Part shown: one piece after another, positions 1 through 8,842 of the stretch
Layout: each line of letters starts with the position of its first letter
Position numbering within the stretch: the stretch's first letter is position 1
Assembly (NCBI RefSeq): GCF_900182655.1
Contig: NZ_FXTC01000004.1
Span: 124,001-188,000 of the forward strand
Reading direction: 5' to 3'
Source of the DNA: Chryseobacterium rhizoplanae
GTDB lineage: Bacteria; Bacteroidota; Bacteroidia; Flavobacteriales; Weeksellaceae
DNA length: 64,000 bases
Notes under the pieces: model-generated
The model's input: the letters and a program-made list of their open reading frames with translations, nothing else
What the model was told of the DNA's origin: nothing
The model's database searches: none
Program-made: the position numbers and the translations under genes

Positions 1-549
1 TATTCTGAAGATCAGTTTATTCAAAATTTCTGCACCATAAGCTTCTACCAGCTCCTTAGTTTTTGCGAGCGCAATACCAAGCTGTTGATAAATAGCTGCT
101 CCGGCATTCTGATGAAGTGAAATATCAACACAGATATTTCTTTTAAAGTCTTTAGCCAGTAATTCTTTAGCCAGCTGGTCGTCTATACTTCCTTCTTTTT
201 CATTAAAAATGTCAATCAGTGAAAAATACTGGTCTTCTTCTTTGGGACTGATGTGTCCTGCAAGTTCTTTGTTGTTGACAAAGAGAGTTTTCTGGTCAAG
301 ATTTTCTACATTATGATCAAGGATAAATGCAAATACTTCTTCTTCTAAACTTTCATGGTATTTTGCTACCAAATGGGTACTTTCTTCAACTCTGGGCAGA
401 TTCACCAAAGGCTTCTGAACCTCTGTGTAAAAAGGTTTCACCTCTATTCCTTCCAAATTCTGCTTTTCTAAAATAGGGTAAATATCTTCTGTCTTAAGTT
501 GTTTTTTGACTAAATTTTCCCAGTTTGAAAATATATCTGTATTTGACAT
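1..549 (-). CDS. mutA: Methylmalonyl-CoA mutase small subunit, partial (C-terminus outside window)
   Basis: My translation from the ATG at 547-549 gives 183 uninterrupted residues running off the left edge. The sequence resembles the N-terminal part of the small (beta) subunit of adenosylcobalamin-dependent methylmalonyl-CoA mutase: an opening segment with FSNWENLVKKQL, then KPFYTE, and later NAGAAIYQQLGIALAK, which matches the family block where N-A-G and alanine-rich helices recur. The large subunit interconverts methylmalonyl-CoA and succinyl-CoA; the small subunit is structural and has no cofactor. It is last in a likely operon udk - ftsB-like - mutA, with about 100 bases before its start. 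The large subunit would be expected to the left of the window. The family call rests on sequence resemblance alone. Confidence 0.8.
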   Translation of the reverse strand, partial: MSNTDIFSNWENLVKKQLKTEDIYPILEKQNLEGIEVKPFYTEVQKPLVNLPRVEESTHLVAKYHESLEEEVFAFILDHNVENLDQKTLFVNNKELAGHISPKEEDQYFSLIDIFNEKEGSIDDQLAKELLAKDFKRNICVDISLHQNAGAAIYQQLGIALAKTKELVEAYGAEILNKLIFRI

Positions 550-652
550 TAGTTTCTTTATTTGTGAATGGTCAATGCTGAATTCTGCTTCGCAAGTGAA
601 TTTTAAAAACTAAAAATTCATTCATCATTAACGTAATTCTATTCAACTTTTA

Positions 653-1009
653 TTACTTTTTAGCAACTTTTGTGCTGTCCACCACCAGAATGAAGATCTC
701 TTCATTCGGTTTTTTCATAAAATAATTTTCTCTTGCGTATTTTTCTTTCTCTGATTTGTTGTTCATCAGTTTTTTATAAAAAGCATCATTTTTTTCGTAT
801 TCTTTTTTGTAGAAGTCCAGCTGCTCTTCATATTTTCTGATCTCACCATTGAGTTCATTAATTACAAGAAATGAGGTTTTATCGAAAAAAACCATCCATA
901 CCAAAAACATACAGATCGTAATGGTATACTTGTTCAAAACATATTTCTGTATAAGTTTGAATGTTTCAGATTTCGGCTGAATGTCTTTGATAAGGTTGTT
1001 TTCTTCCAT
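653..1009 (-). CDS. FtsB/DivIC-like septum formation initiator protein
   Basis: A 118-residue bitopic membrane protein. Residues 1-28 are a short polar, cytoplasmic N-terminus. About 29-48 is a single hydrophobic segment. About 50-85 is rich in E, K and N with heptad-like spacing (coiled coil), and a short extracytoplasmic tail ends in IFILVVDSTKVAKK. This layout matches FtsB/DivIC (septum formation initiator family), whose members form a complex with FtsL and FtsQ in the divisome. The gene starts 5 bases after the udk stop, so the two are almost certainly cotranscribed. DivIC-like proteins are short and diverged, so the family is assigned mainly by architecture and the motif KYARENYFMKKPNE, a region usually conserved in this family. 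Confidence 0.8.
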   Translation of the reverse strand: MEENNLIKDIQPKSETFKLIQKYVLNKYTITICMFLVWMVFFDKTSFLVINELNGEIRKYEEQLDFYKKEYEKNDAFYKKLMNNKSEKEKYARENYFMKKPNEEIFILVVDSTKVAKK

Positions 1010-1014
1010 TTTTT

Positions 1015-1629
1015 TTAATGTTTTTTCAACGAGTTTTTAATAACGGTAGTTAAAAAATCAATCGCTACGGAATTCTGCTTCATATTAGGGATAATAAGAT
1101 CGGCATCATTTTTAGACGGTTCTATGAATTCCTGGTGCATTGGTTTCAATGTAGTCTGATAACGGTGTAATACTTCGCTCAGATCTCTTCCCCTTTCCTG
1201 GGTATCTCTCCTGATCCTCCTGATCAGTCTTTCGTCAGAATCTGCATGAACAAATACTTTCAAATCAAATTCTTTCAGTAATTCTTTGTTGGTAAGAACC
1301 AGAATTCCTTCTACTACCAATACGTTTTTAGGTTCTACAGTCACATGATCTCCTGTTCTGGAATGAGTAACAAAGCTGTAAATGGGCTGTTCAATAGATT
1401 CATTATTCTTTAAAGCTTTTACATGTTTTATCAGTAGGTCAAAGTCTATTGATTTCGGGTGGTCATAATTCAGCGCTTCTCTTTCCGTCAATGTAAGACC
1501 TTGGTTGTCGTGATAATAATTATCCTGAGAAAGGATATTCATTCCTTCAATATCAAGCTGCTGAAGTATTTTATCAACAACTGTAGTTTTGCCGGATCCT
1601 GTACCACCGGCAATTCCTATTACAAGCAT
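1015..1629 (-). CDS. udk: Uridine kinase
   Basis: A 204-residue P-loop kinase that phosphorylates uridine and cytidine to UMP and CMP in pyrimidine salvage. The Walker A motif GGTGSGKTT lies at residues 8-16. SQDNYYHD follows (the substrate-binding region of uridine kinases), then NYDHPKSIDFDLL, VEGILVLTN and RLIRRIRRDTQERGR (the lid). The length is normal for the family (about 205-215). The ATG at 1627-1629 starts directly at the first beta strand. A good promoter lies upstream (ATTG, 20 bases, TATATTTG on the minus strand), so udk is probably the first gene of the udk - ftsB-like - mutA unit. Confidence 0.95.
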   Translation of the reverse strand: MLVIGIAGGTGSGKTTVVDKILQQLDIEGMNILSQDNYYHDNQGLTLTEREALNYDHPKSIDFDLLIKHVKALKNNESIEQPIYSFVTHSRTGDHVTVEPKNVLVVEGILVLTNKELLKEFDLKVFVHADSDERLIRRIRRDTQERGRDLSEVLHRYQTTLKPMHQEFIEPSKNDADLIIPNMKQNSVAIDFLTTVIKNSLKKH

Positions 1630-1655
1630 TCTTTTTTGTTTCTTTATAGTTGGTA

Positions 1656-1687
1656 CAAATATACTATTTTAGATAAAATATGACAAT
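1656..1687 (-). promoter_or_regulatory. Bacteroidota-type promoter of udk
   Basis: Read on the minus strand, a -33 element ATTG (1684-1687) is followed after exactly 20 bases by TATATTTG (1656-1663), a match to the Bacteroidota primary-sigma consensus TTTG-N19-21-TAnnTTTG. It lies 26 bases upstream of the udk ATG. Confidence 0.7.
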
Positions 1688-1703
1688 GTAAGAATATTGA
1701 GAA

Positions 1704-1738
1704 ATTAAAAGATTAAAGCATTTAAAAATTAAAAGATT
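1704..1738. repeat. Direct repeat of an 11-base word between clpS and udk
   Basis: The word ATTAAAAGATT occurs at 1704-1714 and again at 1728-1738. It is low complexity and could arise by chance in AT-rich DNA, but it resembles the word-repeat style of other intergenic gaps in this window. Confidence 0.3.
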
Positions 1739-1808
1739 TTCCTGAAGCCTTCTACTCTTTGCCATTTATTGTTATTCCTCAACTTTCCCCTTAGGATTCA
1801 ATAAAAAA

Positions 1809-1830
1809 ACCGGCAAAATTTATTGCCGGT
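1809..1830 (-). terminator. Terminator after clpS
   Basis: Arms ACCGGCAA (1809-1816) and TTGCCGGT (1823-1830) form an 8-bp stem. On the minus strand the stem is followed by a T-run, directly after the clpS stop. T-runs flank both sides, so it may act in both directions. Confidence 0.8.
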
Positions 1831-1837
1831 TTTTATT

Positions 1838-2143
1838 TTATACGATTTCGCTTGTTAATTCGCGCGAAATTAATTTTTCATGCATAGGTTTCAATACATC
1901 CATTGAGCCTGTTTTTACGGTACATTTGCCTTTGTAGTGGACAAGAATCGTACATTGCTCAGCCTGCTCCAGGGTATGTTTGCATATTTCGATCAGACAG
2001 TCTATTACATAATCAAATGTATGAACATCGTCGTTATGCAGTACCAGTTTATAGACTTCATCCGTATCATCCAGAACGAGGACTTCTTCCTCATACTGCC
2101 GTTTTGGGTCTTCGTAATCTTTTATACTGTTATAAAAATTCAT
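1838..2143 (-). CDS. clpS: ATP-dependent Clp protease adaptor ClpS
   Basis: A 101-residue protein of the ClpS family, the N-recognin that delivers N-degron substrates to the ClpA-type unfoldase of ClpAP. After a disordered acidic N-terminus, the core begins with YKLVLHNDDVHTFDYVIDCL, which contains the family signature (LHNDDVHTF in place of the classic LxNDDxTPM). The next segment, CKHTLEQAEQCTILVHYKGKC, matches the conserved helix with the A-x-x-x-x-x-VHxxG motif. Length and ending are normal for ClpS. It lies 14 bases after the CNNM/CBS gene and is followed by a strong hairpin, so it is the last gene of a two-gene unit. Confidence 0.93.
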   Translation of the reverse strand: MNFYNSIKDYEDPKRQYEEEVLVLDDTDEVYKLVLHNDDVHTFDYVIDCLIEICKHTLEQAEQCTILVHYKGKCTVKTGSMDVLKPMHEKLISRELTSEIV

Positions 2144-2157
2144 TCTAACTGTTTGTT

Positions 2158-3516
2158 TTAAACTTCTCCAATTTTATCTGCCAAATGATCTATAGCATTA
2201 GGTTCTTCATAGACCAATTCTACAAGTTCCACACTTTTATTATTCATTTTCAGAATTTTAAAGTGATAGTTCTCAAGATCAAATTCCTGGTTTTCTTCCG
2301 GGATGTCTTCCAACTCATAAAGAATGAATCCGGCTAATGAATTGTACTCACTTTCTTCTGAAAGCGGGAGTCTTTTAGGCAGAAACTCATTGATTTCGTC
2401 CAAAGGCTGTGTAGCCTGTACCCAATAGGTATTATCCGAAATTTTATCAACGATTTTTTCTTCATCGTCTTCCTCATCCTGAATTTCCCCTACCAGTTCT
2501 TCCAGAATATCTTCTAATGTAATAATTCCTTCAGTTCCACCAAATTCGTCAATAACGATAGCGATATGCTGTTTTTTAAGCTGGAACGTTTTCAGTAAGT
2601 CTGAAACTTTCTTACTTTCCACAACGAAAAAGGCATCACGCATTAAATCTTTAAGGTCTTCATGATCCAGATTTCCTTTTCTTTTGACAAATTCCCTGAT
2701 GATTTCTTTTGTATAGAAAATCCCGATGATATTGTCAATGGAGTCGATATATACCGGAATACGGGAATACCCGCTGTCCATAATCTTATTAATGATATCT
2801 GTAACATCTTCCTCAAAATCTATGGAAGTAATATTTTGTCTTGGAACCATGATCTGTTTAGCAGAATGATCGGTAAAATCAAATGCATTTTTGATGATCT
2901 CATAGTTTTCTTCTTCAATCTCTCCGCTGTCAGCACTTTGTTTTACCAAAAGCTGGAGTTCTTCTGTAGAGTGAATTTCCTGTTCGGAAGCCGGATGAAT
3001 TTTAACCAATCTAAGGAAACCATTTGACATTGAGTTCATCAACCAGATAAACGGTTTAAAAATCGTGTAAAAAACCCTTAGCGGAACAGCAGTTGCCATT
3101 GTAGTAGCTTCAGATTTTCTGATTGCAATTGATTTTGGGATAAGCTCACCAAATACAATGTGCATGATTGTAATCAACACAAAACTTGTCACTACTGAAA
3201 TTGTAGTAATTGTTGTCTGAGTAAGATCAATACTCAAAGAGATGAAAATATTTTCAACAATATGATGCAGGGCACTTTCTCCTACCCAACCAAGAGCAAG
3301 GGATGCCAATGTAATTCCTAATTGTGTGGCGGAAAGATATTCATCAAGATGTTTGATGATATGTTCTGCCTGTTTTGCCATAGAATTTCCTTCTGCAGCT
3401 TTTAACTGAATTTGTGAGTAACGAACTTTAACAATTGAAAATTCTGCGGCTACGAAGAAGCCATTTAGTAAAACAAGAAATAAGGCCAGCAAAAGCCTGA
3501 CTATGTCCGAGTCCAT
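2158..3516 (-). CDS. CNNM/CBS-domain membrane protein (hemolysin C / CorC-type family)
   Basis: A 452-residue integral membrane protein. Residues about 1-190 are the CNNM (DUF21) domain with several hydrophobic helices; it opens with LLALFLVLLNGFFVAAEFSI, the usual DUF21 start, and holds the LGWVGE and GELIPKSIAIRK motifs. A pair of CBS domains follows (about 205-330: MVPRQNITSID, GYSRIPVYIDSIDNIIGI, then IVIDEFGGTEGIITLEDILE), and a CorC/HlyC C-terminal domain (about 345-430). The family is linked to Mg2+/Co2+ transport; the hemolysin name is historical. GldE of the gliding machinery is a relative, but its typical neighbours are absent, so I give no symbol. A minus-strand TATCTTTG (3545-3552) upstream may be its promoter. 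Confidence 0.88.
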   Translation of the reverse strand: MDSDIVRLLLALFLVLLNGFFVAAEFSIVKVRYSQIQLKAAEGNSMAKQAEHIIKHLDEYLSATQLGITLASLALGWVGESALHHIVENIFISLSIDLTQTTITTISVVTSFVLITIMHIVFGELIPKSIAIRKSEATTMATAVPLRVFYTIFKPFIWLMNSMSNGFLRLVKIHPASEQEIHSTEELQLLVKQSADSGEIEEENYEIIKNAFDFTDHSAKQIMVPRQNITSIDFEEDVTDIINKIMDSGYSRIPVYIDSIDNIIGIFYTKEIIREFVKRKGNLDHEDLKDLMRDAFFVVESKKVSDLLKTFQLKKQHIAIVIDEFGGTEGIITLEDILEELVGEIQDEEDDEEKIVDKISDNTYWVQATQPLDEINEFLPKRLPLSEESEYNSLAGFILYELEDIPEENQEFDLENYHFKILKMNNKSVELVELVYEEPNAIDHLADKIGEV

Positions 3517-3741
3517 TTAGAGATTGTATATTTTTTATTAAGTACAAAGATATGTAAAATAAAAATAACCTGAATCCGGGATAGATTATTTTGATTGAGG
3601 ATTTTTTTGAAAGAAAATATGACACGATACAACACCGTTGGTTTTCAATAAAAAAAATAATTGAGGGGATTCTTCCATTTATCTGTATAAAGAAGATTTC
3701 TGGCCATCAAACAACAGTTTCAGCATCATATAAACAAAAAA

Positions 3742-3760
3742 GCACCGAAATTATCGGTGC
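3742..3760 (-). terminator. Terminator of the ATP synthase operon
   Basis: Arms GCACCGA (3742-3748) and TCGGTGC (3754-3760) form a 7-bp stem with a 5-base loop. On the minus strand it is followed by TTTTTTG. It sits 26 bases after the atpG stop and closes the operon. Confidence 0.85.
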
Positions 3761-3786
3761 ATTTAATTCTATCTTAAAATAATTCT

Positions 3787-4650
3787 TTATGAATTTTTCA
3801 AAGCTTCTGCTCCGGAAACAATTTCCAAAATTTCGTTGGTAATTGCAGCCTGTCTTGCTTTGTTGTAGAAGATCTTCAGATCATTTCTCAACGCCTCTGC
3901 ATTGTCTGTCGCTTTGTGCATTGCAGTCATTCTCGCTCCGTGCTCAGATGCTACTGAATCCAGGATTGATTTGAAAACCTGAGTTTTGATCGATTTTGGA
4001 ATCAAATTATCCAGGATCTCAGCTCTGTTAGGTTCAAAGATGTAATCTGTTTCAACCTGTGGTTCAGTGTTTTCAGGCATTGAAATCGGAAGAAGTTTTT
4101 CTGTAGTTACTTCCTGTGTTGCTGCATTCACGAATTTGTTATAAATAACATATACTTCGTCAAATTTTCCTTCTCTGAAGCTTGTCATTACACCTTCAGT
4201 GATATGAGCAACTGTATCAAAGTTAAGGTTATCATAAACAGAACTTCCGTTAGTATATACTGAACGGTTTCTTCTTACAGCATCATATACTTTTTTACCT
4301 ATTGGTAAAACTTCAATCTCGTATTGAGAATTGTTCTGAAACTGAAGGTTAAGCTCTTTCACAATTGAAGAGTTAAAAGCTCCCGCAAGACCTCTGTTTG
4401 AAGTAACAGCGATGAAAAGTATTCTTTTAACCTCCCTTTTCTGAGCATATACAGAAATCTGATCAGGATCTGAGCTAGAATTTACATTCTGGATAAGCTC
4501 CTGTAATTTTTCAGAATAAGGTCTTAACATTACGATTGCATCCTGTGCTTTTTTAAGTTTCGCTGCGGAAACCATTTTCATAGCACGTGTAATCTGCATC
4601 GTAGATGAAATTGACGTAATTCTGCCTCGTATTTCTTTTAAGTTTGCCAT
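3787..4650 (-). CDS. atpG: F1 ATP synthase gamma subunit
   Basis: A 287-residue central-stalk subunit of F1, which rotates inside the alpha3beta3 ring and couples proton flow through Fo to ATP synthesis. The N-terminus has the family signature (LKEIRGRITSISSTMQITRAMKMVSAAKLKKAQ), and the C-terminal helix contains SEHGARMTAMHKATDNA followed by a KARQAAITNEILEIVSGAEAL stretch typical of gamma. The length is normal. It is the last gene of the operon and is followed by a strong hairpin. The 76-base gap to atpA contains a repeat element. Confidence 0.97.
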   Translation of the reverse strand: MANLKEIRGRITSISSTMQITRAMKMVSAAKLKKAQDAIVMLRPYSEKLQELIQNVNSSSDPDQISVYAQKREVKRILFIAVTSNRGLAGAFNSSIVKELNLQFQNNSQYEIEVLPIGKKVYDAVRRNRSVYTNGSSVYDNLNFDTVAHITEGVMTSFREGKFDEVYVIYNKFVNAATQEVTTEKLLPISMPENTEPQVETDYIFEPNRAEILDNLIPKSIKTQVFKSILDSVASEHGARMTAMHKATDNAEALRNDLKIFYNKARQAAITNEILEIVSGAEALKNS

Positions 4651-4664
4651 TAATTTGGGTTCAA

Positions 4665-4716
4665 AGTTTAAGGTCTAAAGTTTAAGGCTTAAAACTTTAT
4701 ATTTTAAACCTTAAAC
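4665..4716. repeat. Word-type repeat inside the ATP synthase operon
   Basis: The 9-base word AGTTTAAGG occurs at 4665-4673 and 4679-4687, and its inverted form CCTTAAAC at 4709-4716, so the transcript between atpA and atpG could fold weakly. It belongs to the style of short-phrase intergenic repeats seen at several other places in this window. Confidence 0.5.
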
Positions 4717-4726
4717 ATTGAATTTT

Positions 4727-6304
4727 TTAGTTGTATTTAGAAGCTAAATCGTTAGCTGCCTGCTTAAGAACTGCTGTAATATCGTTATCGATTTTACCTG
4801 CTTTAATAGCTGCCATTGTATCAGGGTGCTTAGATCTCAGGAATGCGATATACTCTACCTGGAATTCTTTTACTTTTCTGATAGGAACATTTCTTAATAA
4901 GTTCTCAGTTCCGGCGTAGATCATTGCAACCTGGCTGTCTACCGGAAGTGGAGAGTTTACCGGCTGCTTAAGAAGCTCTACGTTTCTTTCACCTTTAGAG
5001 ATAACTGCTAAAGTAGAAGCATCAAGGTCAGAACCGAACTTAGCAAACGCTTCTAGTTCTTTATATTGCGCCTGGTCTAATTTCAAAGTACCAGACACTT
5101 TTTTCATTGATTTGATCTGAGCGTTACCACCTACTCTGGATACAGAGATACCTACGTTGATCGCAGGACGAACCCCTGAGTTGAATAGATCAGACTCCAA
5201 GAAGATCTGTCCGTCTGTAATAGAGATTACGTTGGTAGGAATATATGCAGAAACGTCACCAGCCTGAGTTTCAATAATTGGAAGTGCCGTTAATGAACCA
5301 CCACCTTTTACAATTGGCTTAAGAGATTCTGGCAAATCGTTCATTTGCTTAGCAATGTTATCATCAGCGATTACTTTTGCTGCTCTTTCCAATAGTCTTG
5401 AGTGAAGGTAGAAAACGTCTCCAGGATAAGCTTCACGGCCCGGTGGTCTTCTTAATAGTAGAGAAAGCTCACGGTAAGCCACAGCTTGTTTAGACAAGTC
5501 ATCATAAACGATCAATGCTGGTCTACCGGTATCTCTGAAGAATTCACCGATAGCAGCACCTGCCATCGCAGAATATACCTGCATTGGAACTGGATCTGAT
5601 GCGTTAGCCGCAACGATTACAGTATAAGCTAAAGCTCCTTTATCAGAAAGAGTTTTAACGATTTGTGCTACAGTAGAAGCTTTCTGACCGATAGCAACAT
5701 ATATACAATATACTGGCTGCCCAGCATCAAAGAATTCTTTTTGGTTGATGATCGTATCGATAGCAACAGTAGTTTTACCTGTCTGTCTGTCACCGATGAT
5801 AAGCTCTCTCTGTCCTCTTCCTACAGGGATCATAGAGTCAATTGCAACGATACCTGACTGTAAAGGTTCAGTTACCGGCTGTCTGAAGATAACTCCAGGA
5901 GCTTTTCTTTCCAATGGCATTTCGTATAAATCCCCAGTAATAGGACCTTTACCATCGATAGGGTTACCAAGAGTATCTACTACTCTTCCTAACATACCTT
6001 CTCCTACTTTGATAGAAGAGATTCTGTTTGTTCTTCTTACTGTATCACCTTCTTTTACTAATTTACTTTCACCAAGTAAAGCAACACCTACGTTGTCTTC
6101 TTCAAGGTTAAGTACAATACCTTCTACATCACTAGAAAATTTCACCAACTCTCCGTATTGTACGTTTTCTAACCCGTATACACGAGCAATACCATCACCG
6201 ATGGTTAAAACTGTACCTACTTCCTCAACGTTTGATTGAGTATCGAAGTTGGCCAATTGCTGTTTTAAGATCGCAGATACTTCTGCCGGATTTATTTCTG
6301 CCAT
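4727..6304 (-). CDS. atpA: F1 ATP synthase alpha subunit
   Basis: A 525-residue non-catalytic nucleotide-binding subunit of F1. Walker A GDRQTGKT lies at residues 171-178. The alpha-specific run [22 protein letters not shown] and the later motif [24 protein letters not shown] are present, with the conserved arginine in SRVGG near the catalytic site of beta. The length is slightly above the 500-515 typical of other bacteria and usual for Bacteroidota. It lies between atpH (16 bases before its start) and atpG. Confidence 0.98.
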   Translation of the reverse strand: MAEINPAEVSAILKQQLANFDTQSNVEEVGTVLTIGDGIARVYGLENVQYGELVKFSSDVEGIVLNLEEDNVGVALLGESKLVKEGDTVRRTNRISSIKVGEGMLGRVVDTLGNPIDGKGPITGDLYEMPLERKAPGVIFRQPVTEPLQSGIVAIDSMIPVGRGQRELIIGDRQTGKTTVAIDTIINQKEFFDAGQPVYCIYVAIGQKASTVAQIVKTLSDKGALAYTVIVAANASDPVPMQVYSAMAGAAIGEFFRDTGRPALIVYDDLSKQAVAYRELSLLLRRPPGREAYPGDVFYLHSRLLERAAKVIADDNIAKQMNDLPESLKPIVKGGGSLTALPIIETQAGDVSAYIPTNVISITDGQIFLESDLFNSGVRPAINVGISVSRVGGNAQIKSMKKVSGTLKLDQAQYKELEAFAKFGSDLDASTLAVISKGERNVELLKQPVNSPLPVDSQVAMIYAGTENLLRNVPIRKVKEFQVEYIAFLRSKHPDTMAAIKAGKIDNDITAVLKQAANDLASKYN

Positions 6305-6320
6305 TGTATGGTTGTTTTTC

Positions 6321-6860
6321 TTAATTTAATTGGAAATCTTTTTTAACTTGGTTCAATTTTGTCTTCACAGACGCGTCTACCTGCTGATCACCTACTCTTA
6401 GGACATATCCTCCAAGAATCTCAGGCTTTACATTTACTTTCAGATCAAAGTTTGAATCAGCGTTTACAAGAGTTGTAGATCTTAAAATCTGATCCAGGTT
6501 CTCTTTTGAAAGTGGAGTTGCTGTAGTAAGTGTTACTCTCTGCACACCGCTAAGGTCTTCTACTTTGTTGATAAATTCCTGAGCGATATTCTTCAATTGG
6601 TTCTCACGTCCATGTTTAATCACCAATGTGATTAAATTCTGAGAAGAAACAGATAAACCTTTGAAAATCTCGTTTGCTACTTCTATTTTCTTTTTAGAAT
6701 CGATATAAGGAGTCATGAAGAATTTATTTAAGTCCGCAGACTCTTTCATGATCTTTACTACATCTTTCATTTCAGAAAATACAGTAGCCGTTTGACCTGA
6801 TTCATTTGTAAAATCAAGTAAACCTTGTGCGTATCTTTTAGCTACTTTAGATGTAAGCAT
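6321..6860 (-). CDS. atpH: F1 ATP synthase delta subunit
   Basis: A 179-residue subunit that links the top of F1 to the b-subunit stator. The N-terminal helical domain starts [17 protein letters not shown], and the C-terminal part contains [21 protein letters not shown], the OSCP/delta signature (G-G-x-x-x-x-x-x-D-x-x-x-D-x-S). Its start is 2 bases beyond the atpF stop, indicating coupled translation. Confidence 0.96.
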   Translation of the reverse strand: MLTSKVAKRYAQGLLDFTNESGQTATVFSEMKDVVKIMKESADLNKFFMTPYIDSKKKIEVANEIFKGLSVSSQNLITLVIKHGRENQLKNIAQEFINKVEDLSGVQRVTLTTATPLSKENLDQILRSTTLVNADSNFDLKVNVKPEILGGYVLRVGDQQVDASVKTKLNQVKKDFQLN

Positions 6861-6862
6861 TC

Positions 6863-7360
6863 TTAGTTAAAGTTTGATTTGTTTAAATAATTTTGAACTA
6901 ATTCGTTTTGAGCTTCGCTGTTGTCTAATTTTTGTTTCAGGATAGATTCAGCAATGTTTACAGATAAAGTACCAATTTGAGTTTTGATGTCCGCCATAGC
7001 AGCATTTTTCTCAGCATTGATAGTCTGTTTAGCAGCTTCAATCATTCTGTCTCCTTCAGTTTTAGCAACATCTTTAGCTTCCCCTACGATTCTGTCTTTA
7101 ATTTCTCTAGCTTCTTTAAGGATAGCATCTCTTTCGATTTTAGCTTCACGAATGATTCTTTCGTTATCTTCTTTTAAAGTTTCCATTTCTTTTCTAGCTA
7201 ATTTAGCTTGATTAAGAGCGTCAACAATAGATGTTTCTCTGTCATTGATAGACTTTAAAATAGGTTTCCAAGCGAATTTACCTAACAAAAATAATAATGC
7301 TAGAAAAATAACAGACTGGATAATAAATAATCCTGACGAAAACTGATGAATTAATTCCAT
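6863..7360 (-). CDS. atpF: Fo ATP synthase b subunit
   Basis: A 165-residue stator subunit. One membrane segment lies at residues about 9-28 (GLFIIQSVIFLALLFLLGKF), followed by WKPILKSINDRE, the conserved b-subunit start of the long helix. About 40-150 is charged coiled coil (repeated A-K-x-E patterns) that dimerises and reaches the delta subunit. The length is normal. It lies between atpE and atpH. Confidence 0.97.
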   Translation of the reverse strand: MELIHQFSSGLFIIQSVIFLALLFLLGKFAWKPILKSINDRETSIVDALNQAKLARKEMETLKEDNERIIREAKIERDAILKEAREIKDRIVGEAKDVAKTEGDRMIEAAKQTINAEKNAAMADIKTQIGTLSVNIAESILKQKLDNSEAQNELVQNYLNKSNFN

Positions 7361-7443
7361 TATATAAATGTATAAATAATTATTACTTTTTTTAAAGAAC
7401 CATTACCTGTAACCAACCGTCACAGATAATGGTCTGATTTTAA

Positions 7444-7638
7444 TTAGTTTACTGCGAATAGAGCAGCAAACGCAACACCTTCTACAAGTGCAGCTGCGAT
7501 AAGCATAGCTGTTTGGATTTTTCCAGATTGCTCAGGTTGTCTAGCGATAGCTTCAAGAGCAGCAGCTCCGATTTTACCAAGACCGATACCTACACCTAGT
7601 ACTACGATACCAGCACCTACAATTTTAGGGATTTCCAT
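7444..7638 (-). CDS. atpE: Fo ATP synthase c subunit
   Basis: A 64-residue two-helix proteolipid that forms the rotor ring. Helix 1 is glycine-rich (GAGIVVLGVGIGLGKIGAAA). The polar loop contains ARQPE, the usual RQPE motif. Helix 2 contains the ion-carrying glutamate, E53, in ALVEGVAFAAL. I see no obvious extra sodium ligands around E53, so a proton-driven ring is likely. It is shorter than the 70-80 residues typical elsewhere, which is normal for flavobacteria. Confidence 0.97.
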   Translation of the reverse strand: MEIPKIVGAGIVVLGVGIGLGKIGAAALEAIARQPEQSGKIQTAMLIAAALVEGVAFAALFAVN

Positions 7639-7685
7639 AATATATAATTTTAAAAAATTTGTTTTACTTTAATTTCTAACTTCAA

Positions 7686-8783
7686 TTAGTGAGCTGCATG
7701 ATGTTCGTGCTCGTGCTCTTCTACTGCCATTCCGATAAACAGAGCTGATAACATTGTAAAGATATAAGCCTGTAGGAACGCTACCAATACCTCTAGTAAG
7801 TAAATTACCAATGTAAGGAACGGGAATGCAACACCTGCGATAAAATTCTTAAATACGTAAATCAATCCGATCAAACTCATTACTACGATGTGACCTGCAG
7901 TCATGTTTGCAAAAAGTCGGATCATCAAAGCGAATGGTTTAGTGATTGTTCCTAGCAATTCAATAGGAAGCATGATCAGTTTCATTGGAACTGGTACTCC
8001 TGGCATCCAGAAGATGTGTTTCCAGTAATCTTTGTTAGCTGAGAATGTTGTAATCAGATAAGTAAGGATCGCAAGGAAGAATGTCATTGTAATATTACCT
8101 GTAACATTGATTCCGAAAGGCATTAATCCTAAAACATTAAGGAAAAGAATAAAGAAGAATACGGTTAATAAATACCCCATAAATCTTTTATACTTATGTC
8201 CGATGTTTGGAATAGCAACTTCATCTCTTACGAAAATGATTAACGGCTCTAAAAATCTTGCAGCACCTGTAGGAACCACTGATTTTTTATAAGACTTAGC
8301 CATACCACCGAATAACACTAACATAAAGATTGATACTAATAAAATAATCAGTACACTTTTTGTAATTGAAAGATCTAATGGTTTTTCGTTAGTTGGGTGA
8401 CCGTGATCATCAAGAGTAATAGTTCCTGCTGCATCAGTCTTATAGATCTTCTCATGGTGTAACACATAAAAAGAACCATCTACTTCAGTAGGCTCTCCGT
8501 GCATGAACCCTTCTTTGTTACTCATAAAAGAGTGAAAACCGTTGTCATATACAATAACAGGAAGAGGGAAACCGATGTGATGACCTTCTTTATCAACCAT
8601 CAATGTGAAATCATGCGCATCCAACAAGTGATGATCGATGAACTCTTTGTTTTCTTTGCTTACTTTGTCTTTCTCTGAAAGCTCTTGAGCAGGAGCCGCC
8701 CCAGCAGTAGCCTCACCGTGCTGTGCAGACACTAAGTTTAATACAAAAATACTGTAGAATAAAACTGCGAATTTCTTAAACAT
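7686..8783 (-). CDS. atpB: Fo ATP synthase a subunit
   Basis: A protein of about 365 residues. The ATG at 8783 is preferred over an upstream in-frame TTG at 8807, because a promoter box (TATTTTTG, minus) overlaps the TTG. The N-terminus has a signal-like segment (MFKKFAVLFYSIFVLNLVSA) and then a soluble stretch of about 110 residues before the first of the Fo helices. The C-terminal half carries the essential arginine in MIRLFANMTAGH, next to the proton path. The tail is histidine-rich (EEHEHEHHAAH). The periplasmic N-terminal extension is typical of Bacteroidota a subunits and makes the protein longer than the 250-270 residues seen elsewhere. Confidence 0.95.
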   Translation of the reverse strand: MFKKFAVLFYSIFVLNLVSAQHGEATAGAAPAQELSEKDKVSKENKEFIDHHLLDAHDFTLMVDKEGHHIGFPLPVIVYDNGFHSFMSNKEGFMHGEPTEVDGSFYVLHHEKIYKTDAAGTITLDDHGHPTNEKPLDLSITKSVLIILLVSIFMLVLFGGMAKSYKKSVVPTGAARFLEPLIIFVRDEVAIPNIGHKYKRFMGYLLTVFFFILFLNVLGLMPFGINVTGNITMTFFLAILTYLITTFSANKDYWKHIFWMPGVPVPMKLIMLPIELLGTITKPFALMIRLFANMTAGHIVVMSLIGLIYVFKNFIAGVAFPFLTLVIYLLEVLVAFLQAYIFTMLSALFIGMAVEEHEHEHHAAH

Positions 8784-8804
8784 TGATAGGTTTTTTTCGT
8801 TGTG

Positions 8805-8834
8805 CAAAAATATGATATTTTTTCTAGTTTCAAT
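8805..8834 (-). promoter_or_regulatory. Promoter upstream of atpB
   Basis: On the minus strand an ATTG element is followed after 18 bases by TATTTTTG (8805-8812), which lies 21 bases upstream of the atpB ATG at 8783. This promoter would drive the main atp operon independently of the upstream membrane-protein gene. Confidence 0.6.
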
Positions 8835-8842
8835 AAATTATT

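Noticed and set aside
5745..6239. Plus-strand 164-residue ORF opposite atpA
   Set aside because: Shadow of a highly conserved gene; no promoter, no family features.
8784..8807. TTG start of atpB at 8807
   Set aside because: A promoter -7 box (8805-8812) overlaps it; the ATG at 8783 directly starts the signal-like segment.
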